A stretch of DNA of 36,085 nucleotides, from contig JAFSFB010000002.1 in NCBI GenBank assembly GCA_017435385.1, positions 1-36,085 of the forward strand. The letters run 5' to 3'. The DNA comes from Clostridia bacterium (GTDB lineage: Bacteria; Bacillota; Clostridia; Oscillospirales; Acutalibacteraceae). The position numbers were made by a program, and so were the translations under genes. The notes beneath the pieces are model-generated. The model did not search any database, had not been told where the DNA came from, and worked only from the letters and a program-made list of their open reading frames with translations. Of the stretch, positions 25,379 through 33,293 are shown piece after piece; the first letter of the stretch is position 1; every line of letters begins with the position of its first letter.

Positions 25379-25813
25379 ATGAATATTTTATTTGTTTGCA
25401 CAGGCAACACATGCCGCAGTCCCATGGCTGAGGGCATATTCGGAAAAATCGTTGCCGACAAGGGATTGAAAAATATAAAAGCTTCAAGCGCAGGTCTTTT
25501 CGCCATGACGGGCGACGAGGTTGCCGAGAATGCCGTCAAGGCGGCAGAGCGTTTCGGCTGCGATATCTCCGCTCACAGAGCAAGACGCATAACCTCATAT
25601 ATTCTCGATGAAACCGACCGCTTTGTCTGCATGACTCCCGAGCATGCCGCAAGCCTTGCGCTCTATGTTCCGTCGGATAAGATAACCGTCCTCGGAGGCG
25701 GTATCCCCGACCCCTACGGCGGAAATCTCGAAACCTATCTCACCTGCGCCAACAGCATCAGAAATGCTCTGCTGGCTCAGCTTGACGAGATAACTGCGGA
25801 GGAATCAGAATGA
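25379..25813 (+). CDS. ywlE: Low-molecular-weight protein phosphatase, arginine-phosphatase (YwlE)-like
   Basis: The 144-residue LMW-PTP-fold protein has the phosphate loop VCTGNTCRSPMAE at 6-18 (nucleophile Cys7, Arg13) and the general-acid aspartate in IPDPYGG near 113. Thr11 in the loop is the residue that marks YwlE-type protein arginine phosphatases; tyrosine phosphatases usually have Ile there. A phosphoarginine role is therefore plausible. The kinase McsB is not in the window. Its stop overlaps the rimI start by 4 bases. AAGG lies about 7 bases before the ATG. Confidence 0.88.
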   Translation: MNILFVCTGNTCRSPMAEGIFGKIVADKGLKNIKASSAGLFAMTGDEVAENAVKAAERFGCDISAHRARRITSYILDETDRFVCMTPEHAASLALYVPSDKITVLGGGIPDPYGGNLETYLTCANSIRNALLAQLDEITAEESE

Positions 25814-26265
25814 ATTTCTCCGTAACCGAAATGAACATCGGACATGTTCCTGAGATCGCAGTTCTTGAAAAGGAATGCTTTTCATCGCCGTGGAGCGAAA
25901 ATGCTCTTTCGGAAGAACTTGAAAACCCCGATTCACATTTTCTCGTTGCCGAAGCAGACGGGGTTGCAGGCTATATAGGAGTTCAGGAAATCTGCGGCGA
26001 GGCATATATAACGAACATCGCCGTTTTTGAACCCTTCAGAAAAGCCGGCATAGGCAGAAGGCTTCTGAAGGCGGCAATTGACGGAGCGATGTCAAGAGGC
26101 TGCGAGTTCATAACTCTCGAAGTACGGGTCAGCAACTCTGCCGCAATTTCGCTCTATGAATCCGAGGGCTTTGAAAAGGTCGGAATCAGAAAGAATTTTT
26201 ATGCTTCTCCCGTTGAGGACGGAGCAATATACACAAAATATTTTTCCAAAGAGGTATCGGAATGA
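25810..26265 (+). CDS. rimI: Ribosomal protein S18 alanine N-acetyltransferase
   Basis: RimI acetylates the N-terminal alanine of ribosomal protein S18. The 151-residue GNAT protein has the acetyl-CoA loop VFEPFRKAGIGRRLLKAA at about 77-94, the beta-bulge region ITLEVRVSNSAAISLYESEGF, and the N-terminal CFSSPWSENAL stretch typical of RimI. It overlaps the phosphatase gene and tsaD by 4 bases each, so translation is coupled. Other protein N-acetyltransferases share the fold, but the position beside tsaD supports rimI. Confidence 0.92.
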   Translation: MNFSVTEMNIGHVPEIAVLEKECFSSPWSENALSEELENPDSHFLVAEADGVAGYIGVQEICGEAYITNIAVFEPFRKAGIGRRLLKAAIDGAMSRGCEFITLEVRVSNSAAISLYESEGFEKVGIRKNFYASPVEDGAIYTKYFSKEVSE

Positions 26266-27269
26266 AAATACTTGCAATTGAATCCTCCTGCGACGAAACC
26301 GCAGCGGCAGTCGTTGAGGACGGAAGAAAGGTTCTCTCGAGCGTTATCGCTTCGCAGGTAAAAGAACATATCGTATACGGCGGAGTTGTTCCCGAGATTG
26401 CTTCAAGAATGCATGCTCAGGCAATATCGGGCGTTGTTTCAAAGGCACTCGAGGATGCAAAGGTAACATATAATGACCTTGATGCGATAGCCGTCACATA
26501 TGCTCCCGGTCTTATCGGAGCATTGCTCGTCGGCGTAAACTTTGCAAAGGGTCTTTCCTATTCAACGGGACTTCCGCTCGTTCCCGTTCATCATCTTCGT
26601 TCGCACATAGCCGCAAACTATATCACGCAGCCCGAGCTCGAACCGCCGTTTCTCTGTCTTGTTGTTTCGGGAGGTCACAGCCATATCGTTGCAGTCAACA
26701 GCTATACCGACTTCACGATCATCGGCAGAACCCGTGACGATGCCGCAGGCGAATGCATGGACAAGGCGGCAAGAGCGATGGGACTCCCCTATCCGGGCGG
26801 AGTCAACCTCGATAAAATCAGCGTTGACGGCGATCCATCTCTTTATAAGCTTCCCCGACCCCATGTTGACGGCAGCGAATACGATTTCAGCTTCTCGGGA
26901 CTAAAGACCGCCGTTGTCAACACGATCCACAACGCAAAGCAGAAGGGTACGGAAATCAGCATTCCCGACCTCGGTGCGGCATGCATCGAAACGGTTGCCG
27001 ACTGTCTGGTCAAAAACACAGTCAAAGCCGCCGAAGAATACGGCTTCAGAAAGATTGCGCTTGCGGGCGGCGTTTCGGCAAACTCCCGTCTGAGAGCAAG
27101 AATGAAAGCCGTCTGCGAAGAAAAGGGATGGGAGCTTTTCATGCCCGAGCTTTCCCTCTGCGGCGACAATGCGGCGATGGTCGGAGCTCAGGGATACTAT
27201 GAATTTCTGAACAAGAATATTGCAGGATTGGAGCTCAACGCTTTCGCTACGATGCCGATTGACGAATAA
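26262..27269 (+). CDS. tsaD: tRNA N6-adenosine threonylcarbamoyltransferase
   Basis: TsaD, with TsaB and TsaE, makes t6A37 in tRNAs that read ANN codons. The 335-residue ASKHA-fold protein has IESSCDETAAAVVE at 6-19, the metal-binding pair His111 and His115 in VHHLRSHIA, GGHSHIV, FSGLKTAV and GGVSANSRLR. This is the canonical length. It overlaps rimI by 4 bases. The partner genes tsaB and tsaE, often upstream of rimI, are not in this unit. Confidence 0.96.
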   Translation: MKILAIESSCDETAAAVVEDGRKVLSSVIASQVKEHIVYGGVVPEIASRMHAQAISGVVSKALEDAKVTYNDLDAIAVTYAPGLIGALLVGVNFAKGLSYSTGLPLVPVHHLRSHIAANYITQPELEPPFLCLVVSGGHSHIVAVNSYTDFTIIGRTRDDAAGECMDKAARAMGLPYPGGVNLDKISVDGDPSLYKLPRPHVDGSEYDFSFSGLKTAVVNTIHNAKQKGTEISIPDLGAACIETVADCLVKNTVKAAEEYGFRKIALAGGVSANSRLRARMKAVCEEKGWELFMPELSLCGDNAAMVGAQGYYEFLNKNIAGLELNAFATMPIDE

Positions 27270-27322
27270 ACCGATAAAAAATACCGATAAAATGAAATTT
27301 CAAAATTTAATTTATGCAAATA

Positions 27323-27350
27323 TTGACTTTTATTTTAAAGATGATATAAT
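27323..27350 (+). promoter_or_regulatory. Promoter of the PEP carboxykinase gene
   Basis: TTGACT (27323-27328), a 16-base spacer and TATAAT (27345-27350). The TATAAT is immediately repeated at 27351-27356, which could give a second start. The leader from the predicted start to the ATG is about 110 bases. Confidence 0.8.
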
Positions 27351-27362
27351 TATAATGGGTTA

Positions 27363-27449
27363 GGTTGGAAATGATATTTATATCATTGGTCGTTTTACAC
27401 AAAAACCAACCCAGCTCCAAAATGATTTGTTAATTTTTAGTTGGTTTTT
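27363..27449 (+). promoter_or_regulatory. Structured 5' leader of the PEP carboxykinase mRNA (candidate riboregulator)
   Basis: Two stems share the same bases. Stem A pairs GGTTGG (27363-27368) with CCAACC (27406-27411) and encloses a hairpin AATGATA/TATCATT (27370-27387). Stem B pairs AAAAACCAAC (27401-27410) with GTTGGTTTTT (27440-27449), a perfect 10-bp inverted repeat. Bases 27406-27410 are in both, so the two folds exclude each other, the usual logic of attenuators and riboswitches. The 3' arm of stem B ends in a T-run before the ribosome site at 27458. The ligand or trigger is unknown, and I do not match it to a known class. Confidence 0.5.
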
Positions 27450-27472
27450 CCACAATGAAAGGAGAAGTTACT

Positions 27473-29251
27473 ATGGAAAATATGACATCCAACAAGAGCG
27501 TTCTTTCCTGGATTCAGGAAAAAGTTGAACTCGTTAAGCCCGACAGCATTGTTTGGATTGACGGCAGCGAAGAACAGCTCGAACAGCTTCGTGCAGAAGC
27601 TTGCTCAACAGGCGAAATGATCAAGCTCAATGAAGAGCTCCTCCCCGGCTGCTATCTCCACAGAACAGCAGTTAACGACGTTGCAAGAGTTGAAGGCAGA
27701 ACCTTCATCTGCGCTCCCACAAAAGAAGAAGCAGGCCCCACCAACAACTGGATGGATCCCGCTGAAGCCTATGAAATGCTCTACGCTATCGCAAAGGACA
27801 GCTACAAGGGCAGAACAATGTATGTTATCCCCTATTCAATGGGTCCCGTAGGTTCAAAGTTCTCCAAGGTCGGCATTGAGCTGACTGACTCGATCTATGT
27901 TGTTCTCAACATGGCTATCATGACAAGAGTCGGCAAGGCTGTTCTTGAAGCTCTCGGCGACAGCAACGACTGGGTAAGAGGTCTTCACTGCAAATGCGAA
28001 ATCGACGAAGAGAAGAGATATATCTGCCAGTTCCCCCAGGACAACACCATCATCTCCGTTAACTCAGGTTACGGCGGAAACGTTCTTCTCGGCAAGAAGT
28101 GCTTCGCTCTCAGAATCGCTTCCTATCAGGGCAAGAACGAAGGCTGGCAGGCAGAGCACATGCTCATTCTCGGTCTTCAGAAGCCCGACGGCGAAATCAG
28201 ATATATCTGCGCCGCATTCCCCTCAGCTTGCGGAAAAACCAACCTTGCCATGCTTATTCCTCCCGAGGGATATTATAAGAACGGCTACCGTGTATGGTGC
28301 GTAGGCGACGACATTTCTTGGATCCGCAAGGGTGACGACGGCAGACTCTATGCCATCAACCCCGAAAACGGCTTCTTCGGCGTTGCTCCCGGCACAAACG
28401 AAAAGTCCAACCCCAATGCTCTTGCATCAACAAAGCAGGGCACTATCTTCACAAACGTTGCTCATAACCTTGACAACAACACCGTTTGGTGGGAAGGTCT
28501 TGACAAGAATCCTCCCGCAAACGCTATGGAATGGAAGGGCAACCCCTGGAACGGTCAGGAAAGCACAGAAAAGGGTGCTCATCCCAACAGCCGTTTCACA
28601 GCTCCCGCAAAGAACTGCCCCTGCATCAGCTCCGAATTTGAGAATCCTCAGGGCGTTCCGATCTCCGCTATCGTATTCGGCGGCAGAAGAGCAAAGCTCG
28701 CTCCCCTCGTTTATCAGTCAAGAGATTGGAACCACGGCGTATTCGTCGGTTCGATCATGGCTTCCGAAACAACTGCTGCAGCTGCAGGCGCAGTAGGCGT
28801 TGTCCGCCGTGATCCCATGGCTATGCTCCCCTTCTGCGGATATAACATGGCTGATTACTGGCAGCATTGGATCAACATCGGTGCAGGTCTTGATCCCGAA
28901 AAGGCTCCCAAGATCTTCAACGTAAACTGGTTCCGCAAGGATGACGAAGGCAACTTCATGTGGCCCGGCTTCGGCGATAACCTCCGTGTTCTCGACTGGA
29001 TCATCGACCGCTGCGAAGGCAAGGTTGACGCTGACGAAACAGCTATCGGCTTCGTTCCCAAGGCTGAGGACATCAACCTTGAAGGCATCGAGGATGAGGT
29101 AAGCACAGAACAGCTCAAGGAGCTCCTCAGCGTTGATGTTTCCCTCTGGGGCGACGAAATCGCAGGCATCGAGGAATTCTACAGCAAGTTCGACAGACTT
29201 CCCGAAGCTCTTGTTGCTGAGCTCAACACTCTTAAAAACAACATTAAATAA
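27473..29251 (+). CDS. pckG: Phosphoenolpyruvate carboxykinase (GTP type)
   Basis: This enzyme converts oxaloacetate and GTP to PEP, GDP and CO2; in anaerobes it may run in the carboxylating direction. The 592-residue length and the kinase loop AAFPSACGKTNLAML (near residue 246) are GTP-type signatures, not those of the shorter ATP type. NSGYGGNVLLGKKCFALR, WIRKGDDGRLYAINPENGFFG and the nucleotide-site FPFCGYNMADYW-like stretch fit the family. The ATG at 27473 has AAAGGAG 8 bases upstream; an in-frame ATG at 27455 precedes the ribosome site itself. The gene has a strongly biased codon set. A HAD phosphatase gene follows. Confidence 0.95.
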   Translation: MENMTSNKSVLSWIQEKVELVKPDSIVWIDGSEEQLEQLRAEACSTGEMIKLNEELLPGCYLHRTAVNDVARVEGRTFICAPTKEEAGPTNNWMDPAEAYEMLYAIAKDSYKGRTMYVIPYSMGPVGSKFSKVGIELTDSIYVVLNMAIMTRVGKAVLEALGDSNDWVRGLHCKCEIDEEKRYICQFPQDNTIISVNSGYGGNVLLGKKCFALRIASYQGKNEGWQAEHMLILGLQKPDGEIRYICAAFPSACGKTNLAMLIPPEGYYKNGYRVWCVGDDISWIRKGDDGRLYAINPENGFFGVAPGTNEKSNPNALASTKQGTIFTNVAHNLDNNTVWWEGLDKNPPANAMEWKGNPWNGQESTEKGAHPNSRFTAPAKNCPCISSEFENPQGVPISAIVFGGRRAKLAPLVYQSRDWNHGVFVGSIMASETTAAAAGAVGVVRRDPMAMLPFCGYNMADYWQHWINIGAGLDPEKAPKIFNVNWFRKDDEGNFMWPGFGDNLRVLDWIIDRCEGKVDADETAIGFVPKAEDINLEGIEDEVSTEQLKELLSVDVSLWGDEIAGIEEFYSKFDRLPEALVAELNTLKNNIK

Positions 29252-29257
29252 TCATTC

Positions 29258-29290
29258 AGGGCGACACTTCATGCGGAGTGCCGCCCTTTT
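29258..29290 (+). terminator. Hairpin after the PEP carboxykinase gene
   Basis: AGGGCG and CGCCCT, with inner CACT/AGTG, make a mismatched stem followed by TTTT. It lies 6 bases after the stop and 13 bases before the next ATG, so it may only partly terminate. Confidence 0.7.
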
Positions 29291-29303
29291 GTTGAGGTAA
29301 AAT

Positions 29304-29957
29304 ATGAAACATTATAAATATATCCTCTTTGACCTTGACGGCACGCTGACCGACCCTGCCGTCGGAATAACAACCAGCGTTGCCTATGCTCTGAAAAAAT
29401 TCGGCATTGAGGTTGATGACATATCATCGCTCAATCATTTCATCGGGCCTCCCCTGCTTGACTCATTCATGGAACACTACGGCTTCTCCGAAGAAAAAGC
29501 ACAGACTGCAATCGATTATTACAGAGAGCGTTTCAGAGTCAAGGGGCTTTATGAAAATGTTGTTTACGACGGCGTTGAAAACATGCTTGAAGCGATGAAA
29601 AAAAGCGGCAGAGAAATCATCCTCGCCACCTCGAAGCCCGAGCCTTTTGCAAAAGAGATCCTTCGCCATTTCGGACTTGATAAATATTTTCTTTTTATCG
29701 CAGGAAGCAATTTTGACGGAACACGCACCGCTAAAGCAGAGGTTATTGAATACGCTTTGGAAAGTGTAGGTGTAACAGATAAATCCGCCGCCGTCATGGT
29801 CGGCGACAGAAAGCACGATATCATCGGAGCTCAGAAAACGGGGCTCGATTCGATAGGAGTGCTTTTCGGCTACGGAAGCCGAGAAGAGCTTGAAGCGGCG
29901 GGCGCAACATATATAGCGGTAACTGTTGATGATATCACCGAACTGATTACAGGATAA
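29304..29957 (+). CDS. HAD-superfamily phosphatase (phosphoglycolate phosphatase-like)
   Basis: This 217-residue HAD hydrolase has motif I FDLDGTLTD (nucleophile Asp10, Asp12) and a helical cap (about 17-85). Motif II is LATSKPEPFA, a lysine lies in RTAKAEVIEY, and motif IV is MVGDRKHDIIGA. It matches the Gph/PpaX-like group that acts on small phosphorylated metabolites; the substrate is uncertain. GAGG lies 7 bases before the ATG. It follows the PEP carboxykinase gene behind a weak terminator. Metabolite repair beside a central-carbon enzyme is a reasonable reading. Confidence 0.88.
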   Translation: MKHYKYILFDLDGTLTDPAVGITTSVAYALKKFGIEVDDISSLNHFIGPPLLDSFMEHYGFSEEKAQTAIDYYRERFRVKGLYENVVYDGVENMLEAMKKSGREIILATSKPEPFAKEILRHFGLDKYFLFIAGSNFDGTRTAKAEVIEYALESVGVTDKSAAVMVGDRKHDIIGAQKTGLDSIGVLFGYGSREELEAAGATYIAVTVDDITELITG

Positions 29958-30008
29958 AAATAAGGGGCTGTTTTAGCCGCCTTCCGATATGACAGCATAT
30001 GCAATTTT

Positions 30009-30043
30009 GAAACGGTATAACCTCGGTTATGCCGTTTCTTTTT
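30009..30043. terminator. Bidirectional terminator
   Basis: GAAACGGTATAACC (30009-30022) pairs with GGTTATGCCGTTTC (30025-30038) across a 2-base gap, with one G-T pair, then TTTTT. The last codons of the recombinase remnant lie inside its right arm. Confidence 0.88.
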
Positions 30044-31264
30044 GTGTGCATCTGCTGTAAAACTTATTTAATAATTCGTTTGGTAATATGCCTGCATAGT
30101 TGTAGCTGATTATAACTTTCTGCACTCTTTTACCTGATGATTTATCAGGTTTTTGAACATAAACAGCTTTCACCATATCGTTGAGAATGGCAGGAGTCAG
30201 TTCTTCAATGCCGACATATTTCTTTGCTGTGCGGATAAACTTTTCAATGTTATCCGTTTTTTCTTGAATTTCCTGAATTTCTTTGTTTAACAACTCGATT
30301 TTTTCTTTCAGTTCGGTTTGCTCTGTTTCGTAATCGTCAGAAAGCATTTTAAATCTTGTTTCTGAAAGATTACCGTTTACAAGGTCTTCATAAACACGCT
30401 TGAATAATCGGTCAAGTTCGGAACAACGGTTTTCAGCCTTTTGAAGCATTTTTCTTTTGGTATCAAGTTCTTTCTTCGTTTCGCTTGATTTCAACGCTCC
30501 GAGTGCTTCTCTGAATTCGTCTTCAAAAGCCGAAACACACAAGCAGACAAGCTGAATGTTTTGGAGTGTTCCTTCTTCAAGAACAACCGCACGTATAAAA
30601 TGAGAATCACATTCTTCTGTGCTTCGCTTTCTTGACGATGAGCATACAAAGTGGTCTTGCCGTGTTTTATAATTGTTCATTGCACAGTAATACATTTTAC
30701 TGCCACAATCTGCGCAACGGGCAATTCCCGAAAACATATTTGTTTTGCCTGTCTTTGTTGATCTGCGTTTGTTCTGTCGAAGTTTCTGTACTCTTTCAAA
30801 GGTTTCTTCATCAATGATTGCTTCGTGCGTGTTTCTGAAAACTTTCCACATTTCGGGTGGGTTTGCGATCTTCTTGTTGTTTTTGTAAGATTGTTTACGG
30901 GTTCTGAAATTCACCATATGACCTGCATATTCGTATTTTTCAAGAATACCCGAAACCGTGCGTGAGTGCCACCCATATGGATTTTCTGTCGGTTTGGTTG
31001 GAGAATTTACACCGTTTTATGCCAATGTACGGTTGGAGTTTCAATCTTATCTGCTTTCAGAATATTTGCAATTTGTGAAGGTCCGTAACCCTCCATACAA
31101 AGATTAAAAATTCTTTTAACTACTTGAGCCGCTTCTTCATCAACAATCCATTGTTTAGGATTATCGGGGTTCTTCGTAAAACCGTATCCAAGGTTCCCTG
31201 CACCAACAACAGTTTCCGGATATTCATCAAAAGAATGTCTTATTCTTCCATACCTATGATTGAT
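30027..31264 (-). pseudogene. Large serine recombinase remnant: N-terminal catalytic domain missing, frameshifted
   Basis: This is a remnant of a large serine integrase of the kind that moves integrative elements. The intact 296-residue part (30917 down to 30027) has a recombinase DNA-binding domain, a zinc ribbon (CADCGSKMYYC, then CSSSRKRSTEEC), a coiled coil (about 150-235) and a basic tail. Further upstream the same protein continues as YGFTKNPDNPKQWIVDEEAA...SQIANILKADKIETPT. The reading frame breaks at the T-run 31015-31018 (minus strand HWHKT then V-stop at 31007); one extra base there would restore HKNGVNSPT. No resolvase-type catalytic domain with its active-site serine is present upstream. 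The open frame ends at 31265-31267. It cannot encode an active recombinase. Confidence 0.88.
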
Positions 31265-31810
31265 TTACTTAAAAGCGGTAAGATTAACACAAGACTGCTT
31301 TGCGAAATCGCAACTCACGAGGATTTCAGAAGATTTCTGACAGATATTGAAATCTATGATGACCGAATCGCTGATATGAGAATCAACGATTTGAATGCCG
31401 TTCTCGGTGTTGTGCGAAATGCGGCAATGGAGAAATGTCCAGATGAAAACGATTTGTACGTCAGAACATTGGAGCTTGCTCAGATTGATGAAGATGAATT
31501 TTTCAGTCACGTGACACATAAAGACCTTGACCGTATTATCAGTACAATCCGTGAAAACCACAAAAAAGACAGAACAACGGCGGACACAGTTTCGCCTGCG
31601 GCAGATGCACAAAAGCAGTTGCAGGATGCGTTGAGTTTTGAGGGCAGCGACGAAGAAAAGAAGGTCAGAATGTATCTCAACTCTCTCGGCATCGATTACG
31701 ACTCTTTGACCAAGGAGGAGCTTGTAACACAAATAAATATCCTCAAGAAATCAAAACATATGAAAAGTCCGTATAGTCAAAGAGGGAAAAATAAAAAGAA
31801 ACATAAATGA
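31255..31810 (+). CDS. Probably 5'-truncated protein of unknown function
   Basis: I do not recognise this frame. From the ATG at 31255 it encodes about 184 residues, beginning MIDLLKSGKINTRLLCEIA. It is mostly helical and charged, with a basic lysine-rich end (RGKNKKKHK). A longer open frame to 31124 runs through the antisense strand of the recombinase remnant and is unlikely to be real protein. There is no ribosome binding site before 31255, so the true N-terminus was probably lost at the rearrangement point near 31250. Codon use is more A/T-rich and less biased than in neighbouring core genes, which fits mobile-element cargo. A hairpin follows the stop. Confidence 0.5.
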
Positions 31811-31814
31811 TAAA

Positions 31815-31843
31815 GCAGGCAACATCGAAAAAATGTTGCCTGC
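31815..31843 (+). terminator. Hairpin after the truncated frame
   Basis: GCAGGCAACAT and ATGTTGCCTGC form a perfect 11-bp stem with a 7-base loop, 5 bases after the stop. No clear T-run follows, so it is a hairpin with possible terminator function. Confidence 0.55.
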
Positions 31844-31881
31844 GAGATTAGTTATGACACTTGTCAAATAACCTTTTTAAA

Positions 31882-32343
31882 TCACTTCAAAATTTTAAAT
31901 TTGCCGATTACAGGCAGTTCCTTTGCTCTGCCGTTAAGGGCATTGATAATACCGATAACTGCAAGAACTGTAATAACAAGACCTGCAATGGGAGCAACTA
32001 TCCAGCCGATAACAGGAATAACCGCAACAACGGAAGCGATGATACCGCCGAGGAAAAGGACAAGACCCTGATTTGTGTGGAAACGGGCAAATTTTGAATC
32101 CTTTGCCGCAAGCAGCGGGATAAGGAAGAGTATGTAGGCGAGAACAGCCATAACCTTGTTCTTTTCGATATCCTGTGCATCGTATTCGGCTGTTGTATCT
32201 GCCGTATTGTTGAATTCATTGAATTTTTCTGATAAATCAAGGGGTTGATTCTGCTGAACGGGTGCTTCAATGGGTGCACCGCAGTTTGTGCAATTCATAA
32301 CACCGTCTTCTACCTGAGTGCCGCACTGTTTACAAGTTAACAT
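31882..32343 (-). CDS. Zinc-ribbon membrane protein (DUF4870/Tic20-like)
   Basis: The 153-residue protein begins with a zinc ribbon, MLTCKQCGTQVEDGVMNCTNCG (four Cys at residues 4, 7, 18 and 21), then a polar linker to about 60. Three membrane helices follow (VMAVLAYILFLIPLLAA, then two between 93 and 140) with the typical SKFARFHTNQGLVLFL loop. The pattern fits zinc-ribbon plus DUF4870-type small membrane proteins of Firmicutes; the function is not known. AAAGGAGG precedes the ATG, which lies 14 bp after the lipoprotein stop, so it is the distal gene of that operon. Confidence 0.82.
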   Translation of the reverse strand: MLTCKQCGTQVEDGVMNCTNCGAPIEAPVQQNQPLDLSEKFNEFNNTADTTAEYDAQDIEKNKVMAVLAYILFLIPLLAAKDSKFARFHTNQGLVLFLGGIIASVVAVIPVIGWIVAPIAGLVITVLAVIGIINALNGRAKELPVIGKFKILK

Positions 32344-32357
32344 AATAAAATCCTCCT

Positions 32358-33092
32358 TTAATTCAGATAATCGTTTAACGCATCTTTTATTGCATCTTCA
32401 TTTTCTGCAAGGTAGCTTTCAGCTTCATCCATAGTATCGCTCATACTTTTCTGCAGACCTGCGCCGATATCAACCTTTGCACCGTCATAATAGAACAGCT
32501 TGCCGAGCTCGCTGTCTTTGTTGTTATCATATTCATCGCTGACATAAACAACATAAATCTTGCCGTCAACTCTGAATGCCCAGCCTTTCATAAGCCAGCC
32601 GCCTATTGCTTCTTCAAGGGTTACTTCGCCGAGAGCATCCTCTCCGTCGCCTGCGAACTCATAGCCTCTGATGTTGTAGCCGTCATCGGAAGCCTTTGCA
32701 GTAGCATCAAAGACCTTTTTATACCACGCATCAAACTCGTCATCTGTAACTTCGCCCTCTGCTTTGGTGAAGGTGATTACGGCATGACCGTAGCCTGATG
32801 CAGGGTCATCGGCATATGCGGAATATTTTGATTTCAGCTTCCATTCCCAGTCAGGCTTGATGTCGTCAAACTTGATGCCGACAGCCTTTTTCAGATAATA
32901 CTCAACTGCTCCCTGACTGAAGGATTCGTGTTCTTCAGCTTCTTCAAGAGCCTTGTCAACAACATCCTGGGCATTGATCGTTTCGTTGTTTTCGCCGTTT
33001 GCCGCAGTTGTTGTTTCACCGTCTTTGTCACCGCAGGCGGCGAAGGCGAGAAGCATAACAACGGCAAGTAAGATTGCTAAAAGTTTTTTCAT
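32358..33092 (-). CDS. Surface lipoprotein of unknown function
   Basis: The 244-residue protein has a type II signal peptide, MKKLLAILLAVVMLLAFAACG; the lipobox AFAAC places the acylated cysteine at residue 21. The mature part is acidic (pI clearly low) with a Thr/Asn-rich spacer, then an alpha/beta domain with WLMKGWAFRVDGKIYVVYVSD near 165-185. No enzymatic motif is visible. AAGGAGG precedes the ATG. The 201 bp upstream (33093-33293) is gene-free and A/T-rich; I do not see a convincing promoter there. It is the first gene of a two-gene unit with the zinc-ribbon protein. Confidence 0.85.
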   Translation of the reverse strand: MKKLLAILLAVVMLLAFAACGDKDGETTTAANGENNETINAQDVVDKALEEAEEHESFSQGAVEYYLKKAVGIKFDDIKPDWEWKLKSKYSAYADDPASGYGHAVITFTKAEGEVTDDEFDAWYKKVFDATAKASDDGYNIRGYEFAGDGEDALGEVTLEEAIGGWLMKGWAFRVDGKIYVVYVSDEYDNNKDSELGKLFYYDGAKVDIGAGLQKSMSDTMDEAESYLAENEDAIKDALNDYLN

Positions 33093-33293
33093 TGTGATTT
33101 CCTCCTTGGTTATTAGGTTATATTAAAACTTTGTGCTTTAATATCGTTTTTGGTGTTGTGATCAGATATTAATCTTTCTGACTTTAAAAATCCGGCGTCT
33201 CTGACATCTGTTTTGTTATGCCTTTTTTCACTGTCTTACATTTCACAACATTTTTGATTTTTAGACTTGACTTTTAATAGTTAGTCTTTCGTA

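Noticed and set aside
31015..31018. Possible sequencing error at the recombinase frameshift
   Set aside because: It cannot be excluded in a T4 run, but the missing catalytic domain makes the gene broken regardless.
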